Of a stretch of DNA of 64,000 nucleotides, positions 1 through 8,440 are shown one piece after another (position 1 is the stretch's first letter; the number at the start of each line of letters is the position of its first letter). The position numbers and the translations under genes are program-made. The notes under the pieces are model-generated. The model had not been told where the DNA came from and searched no databases. It saw nothing but the letters and a program-made list of their open reading frames with translations. Source of the DNA: Rhodanobacter sp. DHG33 (GTDB lineage: Bacteria; Pseudomonadota; Gammaproteobacteria; Xanthomonadales; Rhodanobacteraceae); contig NZ_JACYXM010000002.1 of the NCBI RefSeq assembly GCF_014843005.1, positions 62,001 through 126,000 of the forward strand, in the 5' to 3' direction.

Positions 1-564
1 AGCCAGACCAAGGCGGCGCTGGAGAACGCGGAGAAGTTCGAGGAGCGCTTCTGGTCCGGCGGTGACCTGGCTCAGCTGTTCCGCGAAGTGAGCAACCGCG
101 GCGCGGAAGGCGGCCTGGAGACCATCTTCGAATCGGGGTTCCGCGAATTCGCCCGCCAGCGCCAGCGCAAGACCCACGACACGCGCGGCGTGATCGAGGG
201 CGCCGAGCGCGCGATGCAGGTGAGCAGCACCCGCGAGATCGGCGCGCTGGAGCGCAACCTGGAATTCCTCGCCAACGTCGGTTCGATCAGCCCCTACGTG
301 GGCCTGTTCGGCACGGTGTGGGGCATCATGGGCGCATTCCAGGGCCTGGGCGACATGAAGGACGTCACCATCGCCGTGGTCGCGCCGCACATCTCCGAAG
401 CCCTGATCGCCACCGCGATGGGCCTGTTCGCGGCGATCCCCGCGCAGTGGATGTACAACCGCTTCGCCACCAAGGTGGAGCACATCGCCTCGCGCTACGA
501 CGTGTTCCAGGAAGAGTTCTCCTCCGTGTTGCAGCGGCAGGTCCAGGCCGACGACGTAGCCTGA
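1..564 (+). CDS. tolQ: TolQ, inner-membrane Tol-Pal motor subunit (5' end missing)
   Basis: The reading frame is open from the first base and stops at 562-564, so this is the C-terminal 187 residues of a protein that starts upstream of the window. It carries the MotA/TolQ/ExbB-type hydrophobic segment GLFGTVWGIMGAF followed by a second membrane helix containing ATAMGLFAAIPA. In the family, TolQ forms the proton channel with TolR and energises TolA to keep the outer membrane tethered during division. tolR follows after 13 bases, as expected for tolQRAB. An internal ATG at 88 is not the true start. Confidence 0.95.
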   Translation, partial: SQTKAALENAEKFEERFWSGGDLAQLFREVSNRGAEGGLETIFESGFREFARQRQRKTHDTRGVIEGAERAMQVSSTREIGALERNLEFLANVGSISPYVGLFGTVWGIMGAFQGLGDMKDVTIAVVAPHISEALIATAMGLFAAIPAQWMYNRFATKVEHIASRYDVFQEEFSSVLQRQVQADDVA

Positions 565-577
565 GCGAGGATCGGAC

Positions 578-1039
578 ATGCGAAACGCGCGGCGCCACAA
601 GCGCTACAAGCTGAAATCCGAGATCAACGTCGTTCCCTACATCGACGTGATGCTGGTGCTGCTCATCATTTTCATGGTGACCACGCCCATGCTGAACTCC
701 AACGTGGACGTGAACCTGCCGCAGGCCAACGCCAAGGCGCTGCAGGGCAAAAAGGACTCGCTGGTCGTGCAGGTGGCGAAGGACGGCACGCTCGCCCTCA
801 TCATCGGCAACGGCAAACCGCAGCCGGTGGACGAGGCCGACCTGCAGACCAAGGTCAAGGCGTTCCGGGATGCCAACCAGGAACTCAGCGTGCTGGTGGC
901 CGGCGACACCGCCGGCAACTACGGCGGCGTCTACAAGGTGCTGGCCGATCTCCAGCAGGCCGGCGTGGACAAGGTCGGCCTGATGAGTACGCCTGGCGAG
1001 GGTACCAGCCAGGGTCAGGGGTCCCATGGACGACCGTAA
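578..1039 (+). CDS. tolR: TolR, ExbD/TolR-family motor subunit
   Basis: A 153-residue protein with a short basic N-terminus, one membrane helix at about residues 22-42 and a periplasmic domain. Asp23 in the segment YIDVML sits at the position of the proton-carrying aspartate of E. coli TolR. It works with TolQ to convert proton flow into movement of TolA. The start ATG at 578 follows tolQ by 13 bases, and the 3' end overlaps tolA by 14 bases, which suggests translational coupling. Confidence 0.95.
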   Translation: MRNARRHKRYKLKSEINVVPYIDVMLVLLIIFMVTTPMLNSNVDVNLPQANAKALQGKKDSLVVQVAKDGTLALIIGNGKPQPVDEADLQTKVKAFRDANQELSVLVAGDTAGNYGGVYKVLADLQQAGVDKVGLMSTPGEGTSQGQGSHGRP

Positions 1040-1964
1040 GGGCATCCCGCGGGCAGTAGCGCTGTCCGCGCTGCTGCATCTGGGCATCGTCGCGTTCCTG
1101 TTCCTCGCGGTGCTGCCCTGCACCAGCTACGAGAATTTCATCAACATGCTGGGTCTGCCGGCGTGGATGAATCCGATCACCTGTGCGCCCCCGTTGCAGC
1201 TCAAGGGGCCGGTGATCGAGGCCACCCTGATCGGACCCACCGGCAGCCCGCCGCCGAAGTCGGCCAAGGTGAAGCCTGTCCCCAACACCGTGCCGCCGCC
1301 GCCCTCGGTACCGCCGCCCCCGCCGCCGCCGGTGACCCAGCCCAAGGTCGCGCCGCTGCCGCCGCCGCCCGAGCATCCTGACGTCAAGGACCAGGAGCGC
1401 GTGGTCGAGCAGGGCGTGCAGCAGGCCGAGGAAAAGCAGCTGCAGGAAGAGAAGCAGCGCCAGCGCCAGGCCGAACTGGACGCGCAGGCCGCCAAGAAGA
1501 AGGAAGAGCTGAAGAAGGTCGACGAGATGCTGGCCCAGATGGACGCGGCCTCGGCGCAGACCAAGAAGCAGGACACCAAGGCGAAGCAGGCCAAGCAGCA
1601 GTTCGACGACCTCAAGAACGCCCAGGACGACGGCCTGCCCAACCTGCCCAATGCCGCACAGCGGCAGACCGGCAACAATGCGCAGAACAGCGACCTCACC
1701 AGCGAATATGCGGCCGCCATTCAGAATGCGGTCACGCCCAACTGGAGCCGGCCAGATAACATGCCGAGCGTTCCCTGCAAAGTGCATATCGTGCAAATGA
1801 TCGGGGGCGACGTGATGAGCGCCACGGTCGATCCCAGCTGTCCCTACGACGAAGCAGGCCGCCGTTCGGTGGAGAATGCGATCCTGCGAACCAAGACCTT
1901 GCCGTACAAGGGTTTCGAGAGCGTGTTCCAGCGAAACCTGACTTTCACTTTCACGCCGCAGTGA
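1026..1964 (+). CDS. tolA: TolA, periplasm-spanning linker protein
   Basis: A 312-residue protein, shorter than E. coli TolA (about 420). One N-terminal membrane helix (about residues 10-31) is followed by a Pro-rich stretch (about 80-115), a Lys/Gln/Ala/Glu-rich helical segment (about 120-205) and a C-terminal domain with cysteines 251 and 272, matching the disulfide of TolA domain III. Unusually, Cys32 and Cys53 flank a short hydrophobic loop just after the membrane helix. In the family TolA links TolQR to Pal and TolB. The gene sits between tolR and tolB and overlaps both. Confidence 0.93.
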   Translation: MDDRKGIPRAVALSALLHLGIVAFLFLAVLPCTSYENFINMLGLPAWMNPITCAPPLQLKGPVIEATLIGPTGSPPPKSAKVKPVPNTVPPPPSVPPPPPPPVTQPKVAPLPPPPEHPDVKDQERVVEQGVQQAEEKQLQEEKQRQRQAELDAQAAKKKEELKKVDEMLAQMDAASAQTKKQDTKAKQAKQQFDDLKNAQDDGLPNLPNAAQRQTGNNAQNSDLTSEYAAAIQNAVTPNWSRPDNMPSVPCKVHIVQMIGGDVMSATVDPSCPYDEAGRRSVENAILRTKTLPYKGFESVFQRNLTFTFTPQ

Positions 1965-3301
1965 AGAGCCTCATGCGCAAACACAGCTCGCTGTACGCCC
2001 TCATTCTGCTGTTCGTAACGGCGCTCTTCGCCGGTCCGGCGGCAGCCCAGTCCTCTGGTCTCGACATCCAGATCGTCGGCGGCGTGAAAACCGCCACCCC
2101 GATCGCCGTGGTGCCGTACGCGCAGCCCGGCATGGCGCCGCTGCCCACCGACGTGGCGGACGTGATCCGCGCCGATCTGAACCGCTGCGGCAAGTTCCGC
2201 GCACTGGCCAAGACCGACATCGTGGAGCTCCCGGCCAAGGGCTCGGACATCAACTTCGGCACCTGGCGCCTGCTCAAGCAGGACTACATCACGGTCGGCC
2301 ACATCAGCGATGCCGGCAACGGCATGGTGCGCGTGGACTACGAACTGTGGGACGTGAACCGGCAGCAGAACCTGCTGGCGGGGTATTTCACGGCTCCAGC
2401 GGGCGACCTGCGCGGCGTGGCGCACCAGATCGCCGACGCGATCTACCAGAAGGTCACCGGCGTGCGCGGCGCGTTCTGGACTCGCATCGCCTACATCACC
2501 CAGACGGGCCTGGGCGACAACACCCACTACGCGCTGGTGGTGGCCGATTCGGACGGCTACAACCCGCAGGTGGTGGCGACCTCGCGCGAATCGCTGATGT
2601 CGCCGTCGTGGTCGCCGGACGGCAGGAAGATCGCCTACGTTTCCTTCGAAAGCGGCAACTCGCAGATCTACGTGCAGGACCTCACCACGGGCGCCCGCCA
2701 GCTGGTGGCATCGCACAAGAAGGGCATCAACGGTGCGCCGGCCTGGTCGCCGGATGGCAGCAAGCTGGCGCTGGCGCTGTCCTACACGGGGCACCTGCAG
2801 CTGTACGTGATGGACGTGGCTAGTCGTCACGAAACCCAGCTGACCCACGACACGGCCATCAACACCGAGCCGGTGTGGGCGCCGGACGGCCAGTCGATCT
2901 ACTTCACCTCCGACCGTTCCGGCCGCCCGCAGATCTATCAGATTCCGGCCGGCGGCGGCACGCCCCAGCGCATCAGTTTCCAGGGTTCCTACAACTCGAA
3001 CTCCAGCATCAGCTACGACAGCAAGGAACTGGCGATGGTGCAGGGCAACGGGAACGTGTATCGTATCGCGGTCATGGATCTTGGCCTGGGCGGACAGGTG
3101 CATTACCTTTCGCCGGGACCGCTGGATTTCGGCCCGAGTTGGGCACCGAATGCCAGCATGTTGTTGTACGGAGCCACTGAAGGCCCGCGCGGCGTGCTTT
3201 ATGCCACTTCGTCCGACGGCATGGTGCGCCAGCGACTCGCACTCGCCAATGGCAGCGTGAGCGATCCTTCCTGGGGCCCATACCGGCAACAGCAGCAGTA
3301 A
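1961..3301 (+). CDS. tolB: TolB, periplasmic beta-propeller of the Tol-Pal system
   Basis: A 446-residue protein with an N-terminal signal peptide ending near AAAQ, an N-terminal TolB domain (about 35-160) and PD40/WD40-like repeats (about 195-440) marked by recurring SWSPDG, AWSPDG and VWAPDG. It exchanges between Pal and OmpA in the periplasm. The GTG start at 1961 overlaps the tolA stop as GTGA; an in-frame ATG at 1973 is the alternative and changes only the first four residues. Strong operon context. Confidence 0.94.
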   Translation: MKSLMRKHSSLYALILLFVTALFAGPAAAQSSGLDIQIVGGVKTATPIAVVPYAQPGMAPLPTDVADVIRADLNRCGKFRALAKTDIVELPAKGSDINFGTWRLLKQDYITVGHISDAGNGMVRVDYELWDVNRQQNLLAGYFTAPAGDLRGVAHQIADAIYQKVTGVRGAFWTRIAYITQTGLGDNTHYALVVADSDGYNPQVVATSRESLMSPSWSPDGRKIAYVSFESGNSQIYVQDLTTGARQLVASHKKGINGAPAWSPDGSKLALALSYTGHLQLYVMDVASRHETQLTHDTAINTEPVWAPDGQSIYFTSDRSGRPQIYQIPAGGGTPQRISFQGSYNSNSSISYDSKELAMVQGNGNVYRIAVMDLGLGGQVHYLSPGPLDFGPSWAPNASMLLYGATEGPRGVLYATSSDGMVRQRLALANGSVSDPSWGPYRQQQQ

Positions 3302-3541
3302 ACTTCTACCGCCCGTTAGCGCGGAGCGGTCGATGCCGGGGATGGCCTGCGAAGGTCGCGCCCGGCGTGTTTTGCGACTGCAGCACCTTCGCGTGCCGGG
3401 GTCGGCCATTGATGGTAAGCATCACACGCCGTTGATCTTGCAATACCAAAAATCAACAACAGCCGGTCCACCGGCGAATTCGTCCCGTAACCCGTCCGTC
3501 ACTGCATGTCGGATCTCACACACGTTTGAAGGAACGTCACC

Positions 3542-4051
3542 ATGAATAAGACCGTTCGCGTCGCCCTGGTCGCCCTGCTCTGCGTTGGCGCGGCCGCCTG
3601 TTCCAAGAAGCAGCAGGTCAAGCCGCAGGCTCCGGCCAGCGAGCCCACCGCCCAGACCATGCCGTCCGACACCAGCGGCAAGTACCAGCTGGGCGACCTG
3701 GAGAAGGATGCCTGCCTGCGTCAGCGCGTCGTGTACTTCGATTTCGACAAGGACGAAATCAAGCCGGAGTTCCAGCAGATCATGGCTTGCCACGCCAAGT
3801 ACCTGCAGGACCGCCCGATGGCGCAGATGCGCCTGGAAGGCAACACCGACGAGCGCGGCTCGAAGGAATACAACCTGGGCCTCGGCGAGCGCCGCGGCAA
3901 CGCCGTGTCCAGCGCGCTGCAGGCCAATGGCGCTTCGGGCAGCCAGATCAGCGTGATCTCGTACGGCAAGGAAAAGCCGGTGTGCCGCGAGCACAACGAG
4001 GATTGCTGGAGCAAGAACCGTCGCGTCGAGATCGTCTACACGGCCGAGTAA
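3542..4051 (+). CDS. pal: Pal, peptidoglycan-associated lipoprotein
   Basis: A 169-residue lipoprotein. A lipobox ends at Cys20 (VGAAAC), followed by a flexible segment and an OmpA-like domain (about 55-165) that includes NTDERGSKEYNLGLGERR, the peptidoglycan-binding signature. It anchors the outer membrane to the cell wall and is the target of TolB and TolA. A clear ribosome site, GAAGGAA, lies just upstream of the ATG. The 240 bases between tolB and pal carry no ORF that looks real; pal may have its own promoter there but I could not define one. Confidence 0.95.
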   Translation: MNKTVRVALVALLCVGAAACSKKQQVKPQAPASEPTAQTMPSDTSGKYQLGDLEKDACLRQRVVYFDFDKDEIKPEFQQIMACHAKYLQDRPMAQMRLEGNTDERGSKEYNLGLGERRGNAVSSALQANGASGSQISVISYGKEKPVCREHNEDCWSKNRRVEIVYTAE

Positions 4052-4054
4052 TCG

Positions 4055-4921
4055 ATGCAACGACTGGCAAGCAAACTTGCAGCCAGGATCAGCATGGCGG
4101 GCGCAATCGCGTCCGCCATGCTTTTCGTGCTGCCGGCGTCCGCACAGGACTCGCGCCTGAGCCTCGCCGATCGCGTCTCCCTGCTCGAGCAGCAGGCGCA
4201 GAACAAGAACCAGAGCAGCACCGAGCTGGTCAACCAGCTGCAGCAGATGCAATCGCAGCTGCGCGACATGCAGGGCCAGATCGAAGATCTGCAGCACCAG
4301 CTGCAGCAGCTCCAGGACAAGAACAAGGCTCAATACACCGATCTCGACTCGCGCATGGAGCGCCTCGAGGCCGGCAACAAGGCAGGGGCAGCGCCGGCTT
4401 CGGCGGCCAGCGCACCTGCCGCCGCGGGTGCCGCCGCCGCTGGCGCTTCCAGTGCGGGGGCCGCCGCCGTAGGCAGCGCTTCGACGCAGGCTCCGGCCGC
4501 CAGCGCCGCCAAGCCGCTTTCGGCGGCCGACCAGGCCGCGATGCAGGCATCCTACGATGCCGCGTTCAAGACCTTGCGGGCTGGCGACTACGTCGGCGCC
4601 TCGCGCCAGTTCCGCGGTTTCATCGAGAAGTACCCGGACCAGCCGCTCACCTCGAACGCCTACTACTGGCTGGGTGAGACGTACTACGTCACCACCAACT
4701 ACAAGGTGGCGCTGGAAGCATTCCAGCAGATGCTGAGCCGCTTCCCGCAGAGCGACAAGGCGCCCGACGCGCTGCTCAAGGTGGGCTACTGCCAGTACGA
4801 ACTGAAGCAGGTAGCCGACGCCAGAGCCACGCTCGGCGCGGTGGTCAGCAAGTATCCCGCTTCCAAGGCGGCAGGCCTGGCGAAGGAGCGGCTGGGCCGC
4901 ATCCAGCAGCAGCCCGGTTGA
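4055..4921 (+). CDS. cpoB: CpoB (YbgF), coordinator of PG synthesis and OM constriction
   Basis: A 288-residue periplasmic protein: signal peptide ending near PASAQ (about residue 31), a Gln/Leu-rich coiled coil (about 40-95, the trimerisation region in E. coli), an Ala/Ser/Gly-rich linker (about 105-150) and TPR repeats (about 160-285) with the YYWLGETYY type signature. CpoB links the Tol machine to PBP1B in the family. It starts three bases after pal and belongs to the same transcript. The long Ala-rich linker is typical of high-GC relatives. Confidence 0.93.
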   Translation: MQRLASKLAARISMAGAIASAMLFVLPASAQDSRLSLADRVSLLEQQAQNKNQSSTELVNQLQQMQSQLRDMQGQIEDLQHQLQQLQDKNKAQYTDLDSRMERLEAGNKAGAAPASAASAPAAAGAAAAGASSAGAAAVGSASTQAPAASAAKPLSAADQAAMQASYDAAFKTLRAGDYVGASRQFRGFIEKYPDQPLTSNAYYWLGETYYVTTNYKVALEAFQQMLSRFPQSDKAPDALLKVGYCQYELKQVADARATLGAVVSKYPASKAAGLAKERLGRIQQQPG

Positions 4922-4925
4922 GATC

Positions 4926-5621
4926 GTGAGCGTGCGCGGTGCCACAACCAGCGCGGCCGATGCCGTGCCGTCCGCTGCTTCCGAGCGGCTGCGCATCACC
5001 GAAATCTTCCATTCGATCCAGGGCGAGGCCGATGCGATCGGCTGGCGCACCGTGTTCGTGCGCCTCACCGGCTGCCCGCTGCGCTGCACCTGGTGCGATA
5101 CCACCTATTCGTTCCATGGCGGCGAATGGCACGCCATCGACGACATCCTTGCCGAGGTTGCCGGGCATGGCGCGCAGCATGTCTGCGTCACCGGCGGCGA
5201 GCCGCTGGCGCAGAAGCGCTGCCTGATCCTGCTGCAGCGTCTCTGCGACGCAGGTTACGAAGTCTCGCTGGAAACCTCCGGCGCGCTGGACGTCTCGACG
5301 GTGGACCCGCGCGTGCGCAAAGTGATGGATCTCAAGGCGCCGGATTCGGGCGAGAGCGCGCGCAACCTGTGGTCCAACCTCGATCACCTGCTGCCGCACG
5401 ACCAGATCAAGATCGTGATCGCCAGCCGTGCCGACTACGAATGGGCGCGTGGCGTGGTGGCCGAACACGCCATCGACCGGCGCTGCATGGTGCTGTTCTC
5501 GCCGGTATGGGGCGCGGTCGAGCCGCGCGAACTGGCCGAATGGATCATCGACGACCGCTTGCCCGTGCGCTTCCAGCTGCAGTTGCACAAGCTGCTGTGG
5601 AACGACGCGAAGGGAAAATAG
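4926..5621 (+). CDS. queE: 7-carboxy-7-deazaguanine synthase (radical SAM)
   Basis: A 231-residue protein with the radical-SAM cluster motif CPLRCTWC (Cys50, Cys54, Cys57) and the SAM-binding motif VTGGEPL. QueE converts 6-carboxy-tetrahydropterin to 7-carboxy-7-deazaguanine, a step of preQ0/queuosine synthesis. The GTG start at 4926 lies four bases after the cpoB stop, so it is probably co-transcribed with tol-pal. The first 20 residues are Ala/Ser-rich and not conserved, so a start slightly downstream is possible. queC follows 97 bases later. Confidence 0.93.
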   Translation: MSVRGATTSAADAVPSAASERLRITEIFHSIQGEADAIGWRTVFVRLTGCPLRCTWCDTTYSFHGGEWHAIDDILAEVAGHGAQHVCVTGGEPLAQKRCLILLQRLCDAGYEVSLETSGALDVSTVDPRVRKVMDLKAPDSGESARNLWSNLDHLLPHDQIKIVIASRADYEWARGVVAEHAIDRRCMVLFSPVWGAVEPRELAEWIIDDRLPVRFQLQLHKLLWNDAKGK

Positions 5622-5718
5622 GGCGCGGCCGCGCCGCTGCGGACGCCCGGAAAATCCGCGCTGTGGCCTGTCTTGCCGCAAGCGTTTCTCCGGCCGGTGA
5701 CCGGCTGTTCTGCAATGG

Positions 5719-6423
5719 ATGAAACCCATGTCTGAAACTTCAATTCGCAAGGCCGTCGTGCTCGTCTCCGGCGGCATGGATTCGGCTGTCACCGTGGCCA
5801 TCGCCCGTGAGCAGGGCTACCAGGTGCATGCGCTCAGCGTGGCCTACGGCCAGCGCCACAGTTCCGAGCTGGAGGCTTCCGAGCGGGTGTCGCGTTTGCT
5901 CGGCGCGGTCGAGCACAAGACCGTGCAGGTCGATTTGCGCAGCATCGGCGGCTCGGCACTCACCGCCGATATCGACGTGCCGCTGGACGACGACGAGCAC
6001 GACGGCGACGGTCACATCCCGGCCACCTACGTGCCGGCGCGCAACACCATCATGCTGTCGATCGCGCTGGGCTGGGCCGAAGTGCTGGGTTCCACCGACA
6101 TCTGGTGCGGCGTCAACGCGGTGGACTATTCGGGTTACCCGGATTGCCGTCCGGCCTTCATCGAGGCGTTCGAGACGCTGGCGAACGTGGCCACCAAGGC
6201 AGGCGTCGAGGGCGCAGGCATCCGCATCCACGCACCGTTGATGCGCATGAGCAAGGCCGACATCGCACGCGAAGGGCAGCGCCTTGGCGTGGATTTCTCC
6301 ACCACGGTGAGTTGCTACCAGGCCGACGCCGAAGGCCGCGCCTGCGGCCATTGCGATGCCTGCCGCCTGCGCGCGCAGGGGTTCCGCGAGGCGGGGCTGC
6401 CCGACCCCACGCGCTACGTCTGA
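5719..6423 (+). CDS. queC: 7-cyano-7-deazaguanine synthase
   Basis: A 234-residue ATP-dependent enzyme that converts 7-carboxy-7-deazaguanine to preQ0. The PP-loop VLVSGGMDS (residues 14-22) binds ATP, and four cysteines near the C-terminus (in [18 protein letters not shown]) form the zinc site. Two in-frame ATGs are possible, 5719 and 5728; the second (MSETSIRK) would also be reasonable. It follows queE and completes the pair of queuosine genes. The 97-base gap before it holds no recognised riboswitch. Confidence 0.94.
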   Translation: MKPMSETSIRKAVVLVSGGMDSAVTVAIAREQGYQVHALSVAYGQRHSSELEASERVSRLLGAVEHKTVQVDLRSIGGSALTADIDVPLDDDEHDGDGHIPATYVPARNTIMLSIALGWAEVLGSTDIWCGVNAVDYSGYPDCRPAFIEAFETLANVATKAGVEGAGIRIHAPLMRMSKADIAREGQRLGVDFSTTVSCYQADAEGRACGHCDACRLRAQGFREAGLPDPTRYV

Positions 6424-6436
6424 GGCGCTTTTTTGC

Positions 6437-6465
6437 TTGTGCGCATGCAGCGCAATCCCTAAAAT
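6437..6465 (+). promoter_or_regulatory. Predicted sigma-70 promoter of tRNA-Lys
   Basis: TTGTGC at 6437-6442 and TAAAAT at 6460-6465 are separated by 17 bases and lie about 20 bases before the mature tRNA 5' end. This is the expected arrangement for an independent tRNA promoter. Seen in sequence; activity is inferred. Confidence 0.5.
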
Positions 6466-6485
6466 CGCCAATCCACTTGCGTGAC

Positions 6486-6561
6486 GGGTCGTTAGCTCAG
6501 TTGGTAGAGCACTGGACTTTTAATCCATTGGTCCCGGGTTCGAGTCCCGGACGACCCACCA
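6486..6561 (+). tRNA. tRNA-Lys, anticodon TTT (UUU)
   Basis: A 76-base cloverleaf with the 3' CCA encoded. The acceptor arms GGGTCGT and ACGACCC pair perfectly, followed by discriminator A and CCA. The D-arm begins TAGCTCAGTTGGTAGAGC, the T-loop is GGTTCGAGTCC, and the anticodon loop CTTTTAA places TTT at 6519-6521. The sequence closely resembles E. coli tRNA-Lys. It lies downstream of tol-pal and queEC; in E. coli the lysT tRNA cluster also follows tol-pal-cpoB, so the position is an old synteny. Confidence 0.97.
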
Positions 6562-6566
6562 AGTTC

Positions 6567-6593
6567 AAAGAGCGCCCGATGGGCGCTCTTTTC
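6567..6593 (+). terminator. Rho-independent terminator after tRNA-Lys
   Basis: Arms AGAGCGCCC and GGGCGCTCT with a GAT loop are followed by a short T tract, six bases after the tRNA CCA. The A-rich 5' side also makes it usable from the other direction. Confidence 0.8.
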
Positions 6594-6597
6594 ATTT

Positions 6598-6657
6598 GGA
6601 AAGTACGGCCATCCACAGCCGTACTTTCGATGCATGCGATCAGGGACGGCCGCAAAG
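6598..6657 (+). repeat. REP-like intergenic repeat, copy A (diverged)
   Basis: Begins AAAGTACGGC and has a matching arm GCCGTACTTT with an 8-base loop, then ATGCGATC and a closing GGCCGCAAAG. It shares the layout of copy F at 60504: a GC-rich hairpin that starts AAAGTxCGGC, a GAT-containing spacer, GCGATC, and an ending CGCAAAG. The second hairpin is degraded. It fills the gap between the tRNA terminator and the stop codon of the propeller gene. Confidence 0.55.
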
Positions 6658-6659
6658 CC

Positions 6660-7649
6660 TCAATGCGAACCGACGACCAGCGCAGTGAAATCCTTCACCG
6701 GGGCATGGCGCGGCGCAGGGGCTGCGGTGACCAGCCACACGCGATGGGTGGCCTGGTCCAGCGCCATGGTGCGCGCACCAGCCTGGGTGGGCACGTTCGC
6801 CACCACGCTGTAATGGTCGGCGTCGTCCTCGTGCACGATGGTCAGCGTGCCGTCGTGATTGGAGCTGTAGACCAGCCGGGTGGCAGGGTCGAAGCGGGCG
6901 GCATCCGGGCCGTCGCCGATGGCCACGGTGGCGACCTGATGGCCGTTGTCGGCATCGGTGACTGCCATCAGCTTGTTGTCGCAGACCGAGAACAGGCGTC
7001 GGGACTTCACATCGATGGCCAGGCCGCTGGGCGAATCGCAGGGTGCGAGCTTCCACACGGCATCGACCTTGTTCGTGCCGGTATCGATGCGCGCCAGCTC
7101 GCTCTTGTCTTCGATGTTGACGAACACGTGGCCGTGGCCGTCGCTGACCGCGAACTCGGGCTTGCCGGGCAGGGCGATGTCGGCGATGGCTTTGTCGCTG
7201 GCCGTGTCGATCACGCTGGCGTTGCCGCTGTGGCCGTTCATGGTCAGCATGTGGCCGCTGGCCGGATCGAACAGGATGCCGTCCGGGCCCTTACCGTCCA
7301 CCGGGATGTCGCGCAGCGTCTTGAGTGTGTCGAGGTCGATCACGTGCACGCTGTTGGTGGTGCCGTCGCTCACGTAGCCGTGCCGCGACTTCTGCACCAG
7401 CGCGATGCCGTGGATGTGCTGCATGCCGGAAATCTCGCCGGCCAGCTTGCCGTCGCGCGTATCCACCACCATCACGCGGTCGTTGCGGGCGATCAGCAGA
7501 TGATGGGAGACCGGGTCGATGGTCAGGTAGTCCCAGCCGCCGCTGCCGCCCAGCGGGTAGCGTTGCAGCACGGTGTAATCCGATGCGGCGGCGTGGGCCG
7601 TCGCGACGGTGCCGACGGCGAGTAACAGCAGCAAGGCAGGGGATTTCAT
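6660..7649 (-). CDS. YncE/YVTN-type secreted beta-propeller protein
   Basis: A 329-residue protein starting MKSPALLLLLAVGTVATAHA, a signal peptide cleaved near residue 20. The rest is a run of beta-propeller repeats of the YncE/40-residue YVTN type, seen as VVDTRDGKLAGEI, VHVIDLDTLKTLRDI and ASVIDTASDKAIADI. Members are periplasmic and often of unknown ligand; YncE of E. coli binds DNA in vitro and is iron-regulated. The start at 7649 is preferred over 7682 because it begins the signal peptide and has GGAG eight bases upstream. Alone in its transcription unit; exact role unknown. Confidence 0.85.
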   Translation of the reverse strand: MKSPALLLLLAVGTVATAHAAASDYTVLQRYPLGGSGGWDYLTIDPVSHHLLIARNDRVMVVDTRDGKLAGEISGMQHIHGIALVQKSRHGYVSDGTTNSVHVIDLDTLKTLRDIPVDGKGPDGILFDPASGHMLTMNGHSGNASVIDTASDKAIADIALPGKPEFAVSDGHGHVFVNIEDKSELARIDTGTNKVDAVWKLAPCDSPSGLAIDVKSRRLFSVCDNKLMAVTDADNGHQVATVAIGDGPDAARFDPATRLVYSSNHDGTLTIVHEDDADHYSVVANVPTQAGARTMALDQATHRVWLVTAAPAPRHAPVKDFTALVVGSH

Positions 7650-7714
7650 GGAGGACTCCGGCAGGGTGGTGCGCACAAGCATGCCGCCGGGTGATTAGCG
7701 AACGCTGTGGGCGC

Positions 7715-8440
7715 CTACTCTTGCTTGTCCGGCGGCGGCGCCTGTCGTCGCCAGCGCTGGGTGAGGCGGCCGATCAGCAGCGGCAACAGGGCCAGCAGGG
7801 CCAGCGCCGCCATCGGCAGCAGCACCGATCGGTGCAACAGCAGCCCGGCATTGAGGGCGCCGTCGCTGTCCAGCGCACTGCCCAGCCCTGCGCCAATGGA
7901 ATTCTCGAATACCAGCGACACGGTGCCGCCCAGCCAGCTCGCCCCCAGGAATAGCCATAGCGGGCAACGCAGCCAGGCCAGGCCCACGGTGACCGCGCCG
8001 AACGGCATCACCGGCACGAAACGCAGGAAAAGCGTGTAGGTCACCGGATGGCGTTCGAAGCCGTGATGCAGCTTCGCGGCGAATGGCGGCGGTTCGCGCG
8101 TGCCCGTGCCGAAGGCGTAGCGGCTGGCCAGGTACAGGATCAGCGAACCGAGGGTGAGGCCGGCCGACGAGCACAGCGTGCCGTCGAGCACACCGAAGGC
8201 GAAGCCGCCGGCGAGGATGATGATCACGGTGCCGGGAATGCCGGTAGCCATCGCCAGCGTGAGCAGGCCGATGTAGGTCAGCCGGCTCAGCCATGGGTAC
8301 TCGGCGATATGCGCGCGTACCTGCTGCTGGTGGGCGATCAGGTGCTGCGGGCCGAGGCGGTCGAGCGTGCCGGAGAGGTAAAGCACGATACCTGCGATGA
8401 GCAGCAGGATCAGCGGCAGCGCGGCGCGCAGGCGTTTCAA
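7715..8440 (-). CDS. VTT (TVP38/TMEM64, DedA-like) membrane protein
   Basis: About 241 residues with five to six hydrophobic segments. The VTT-domain core is visible as MATGIPGTVIIILAGGFAFG and the conserved FLRFVPVMPFGAVTVGLAW. Family members act in membrane lipid transport or envelope homeostasis. I chose a TTG start at 8440, whose TTG overlaps the TGA stop of the upstream deaminase (TTGA), giving LKRLRAALPLILLL as the N-terminus. The frame continues upstream of that, but only as a shadow of the deaminase. The C-terminus is basic and Pro-rich. Confidence 0.82.
   Translation of the reverse strand: MKRLRAALPLILLLIAGIVLYLSGTLDRLGPQHLIAHQQQVRAHIAEYPWLSRLTYIGLLTLAMATGIPGTVIIILAGGFAFGVLDGTLCSSAGLTLGSLILYLASRYAFGTGTREPPPFAAKLHHGFERHPVTYTLFLRFVPVMPFGAVTVGLAWLRCPLWLFLGASWLGGTVSLVFENSIGAGLGSALDSDGALNAGLLLHRSVLLPMAALALLALLPLLIGRLTQRWRRQAPPPDKQE

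Noticed and set aside
1284-1375. CCG-rich low-complexity tract that could be read as a microsatellite
   Set aside because: It encodes the Pro-rich linker of TolA in frame and shows mixed codons rather than an exact repeat.
4380-4515. GCC-rich stretch resembling a repeat array
   Set aside because: It encodes the Ala-rich linker of CpoB; units are not regular.
3422-5104. A 560-codon minus-strand frame across pal, cpoB and part of queE
   Set aside because: Antisense to three clear genes; ends in the intergenic region without a plausible start.
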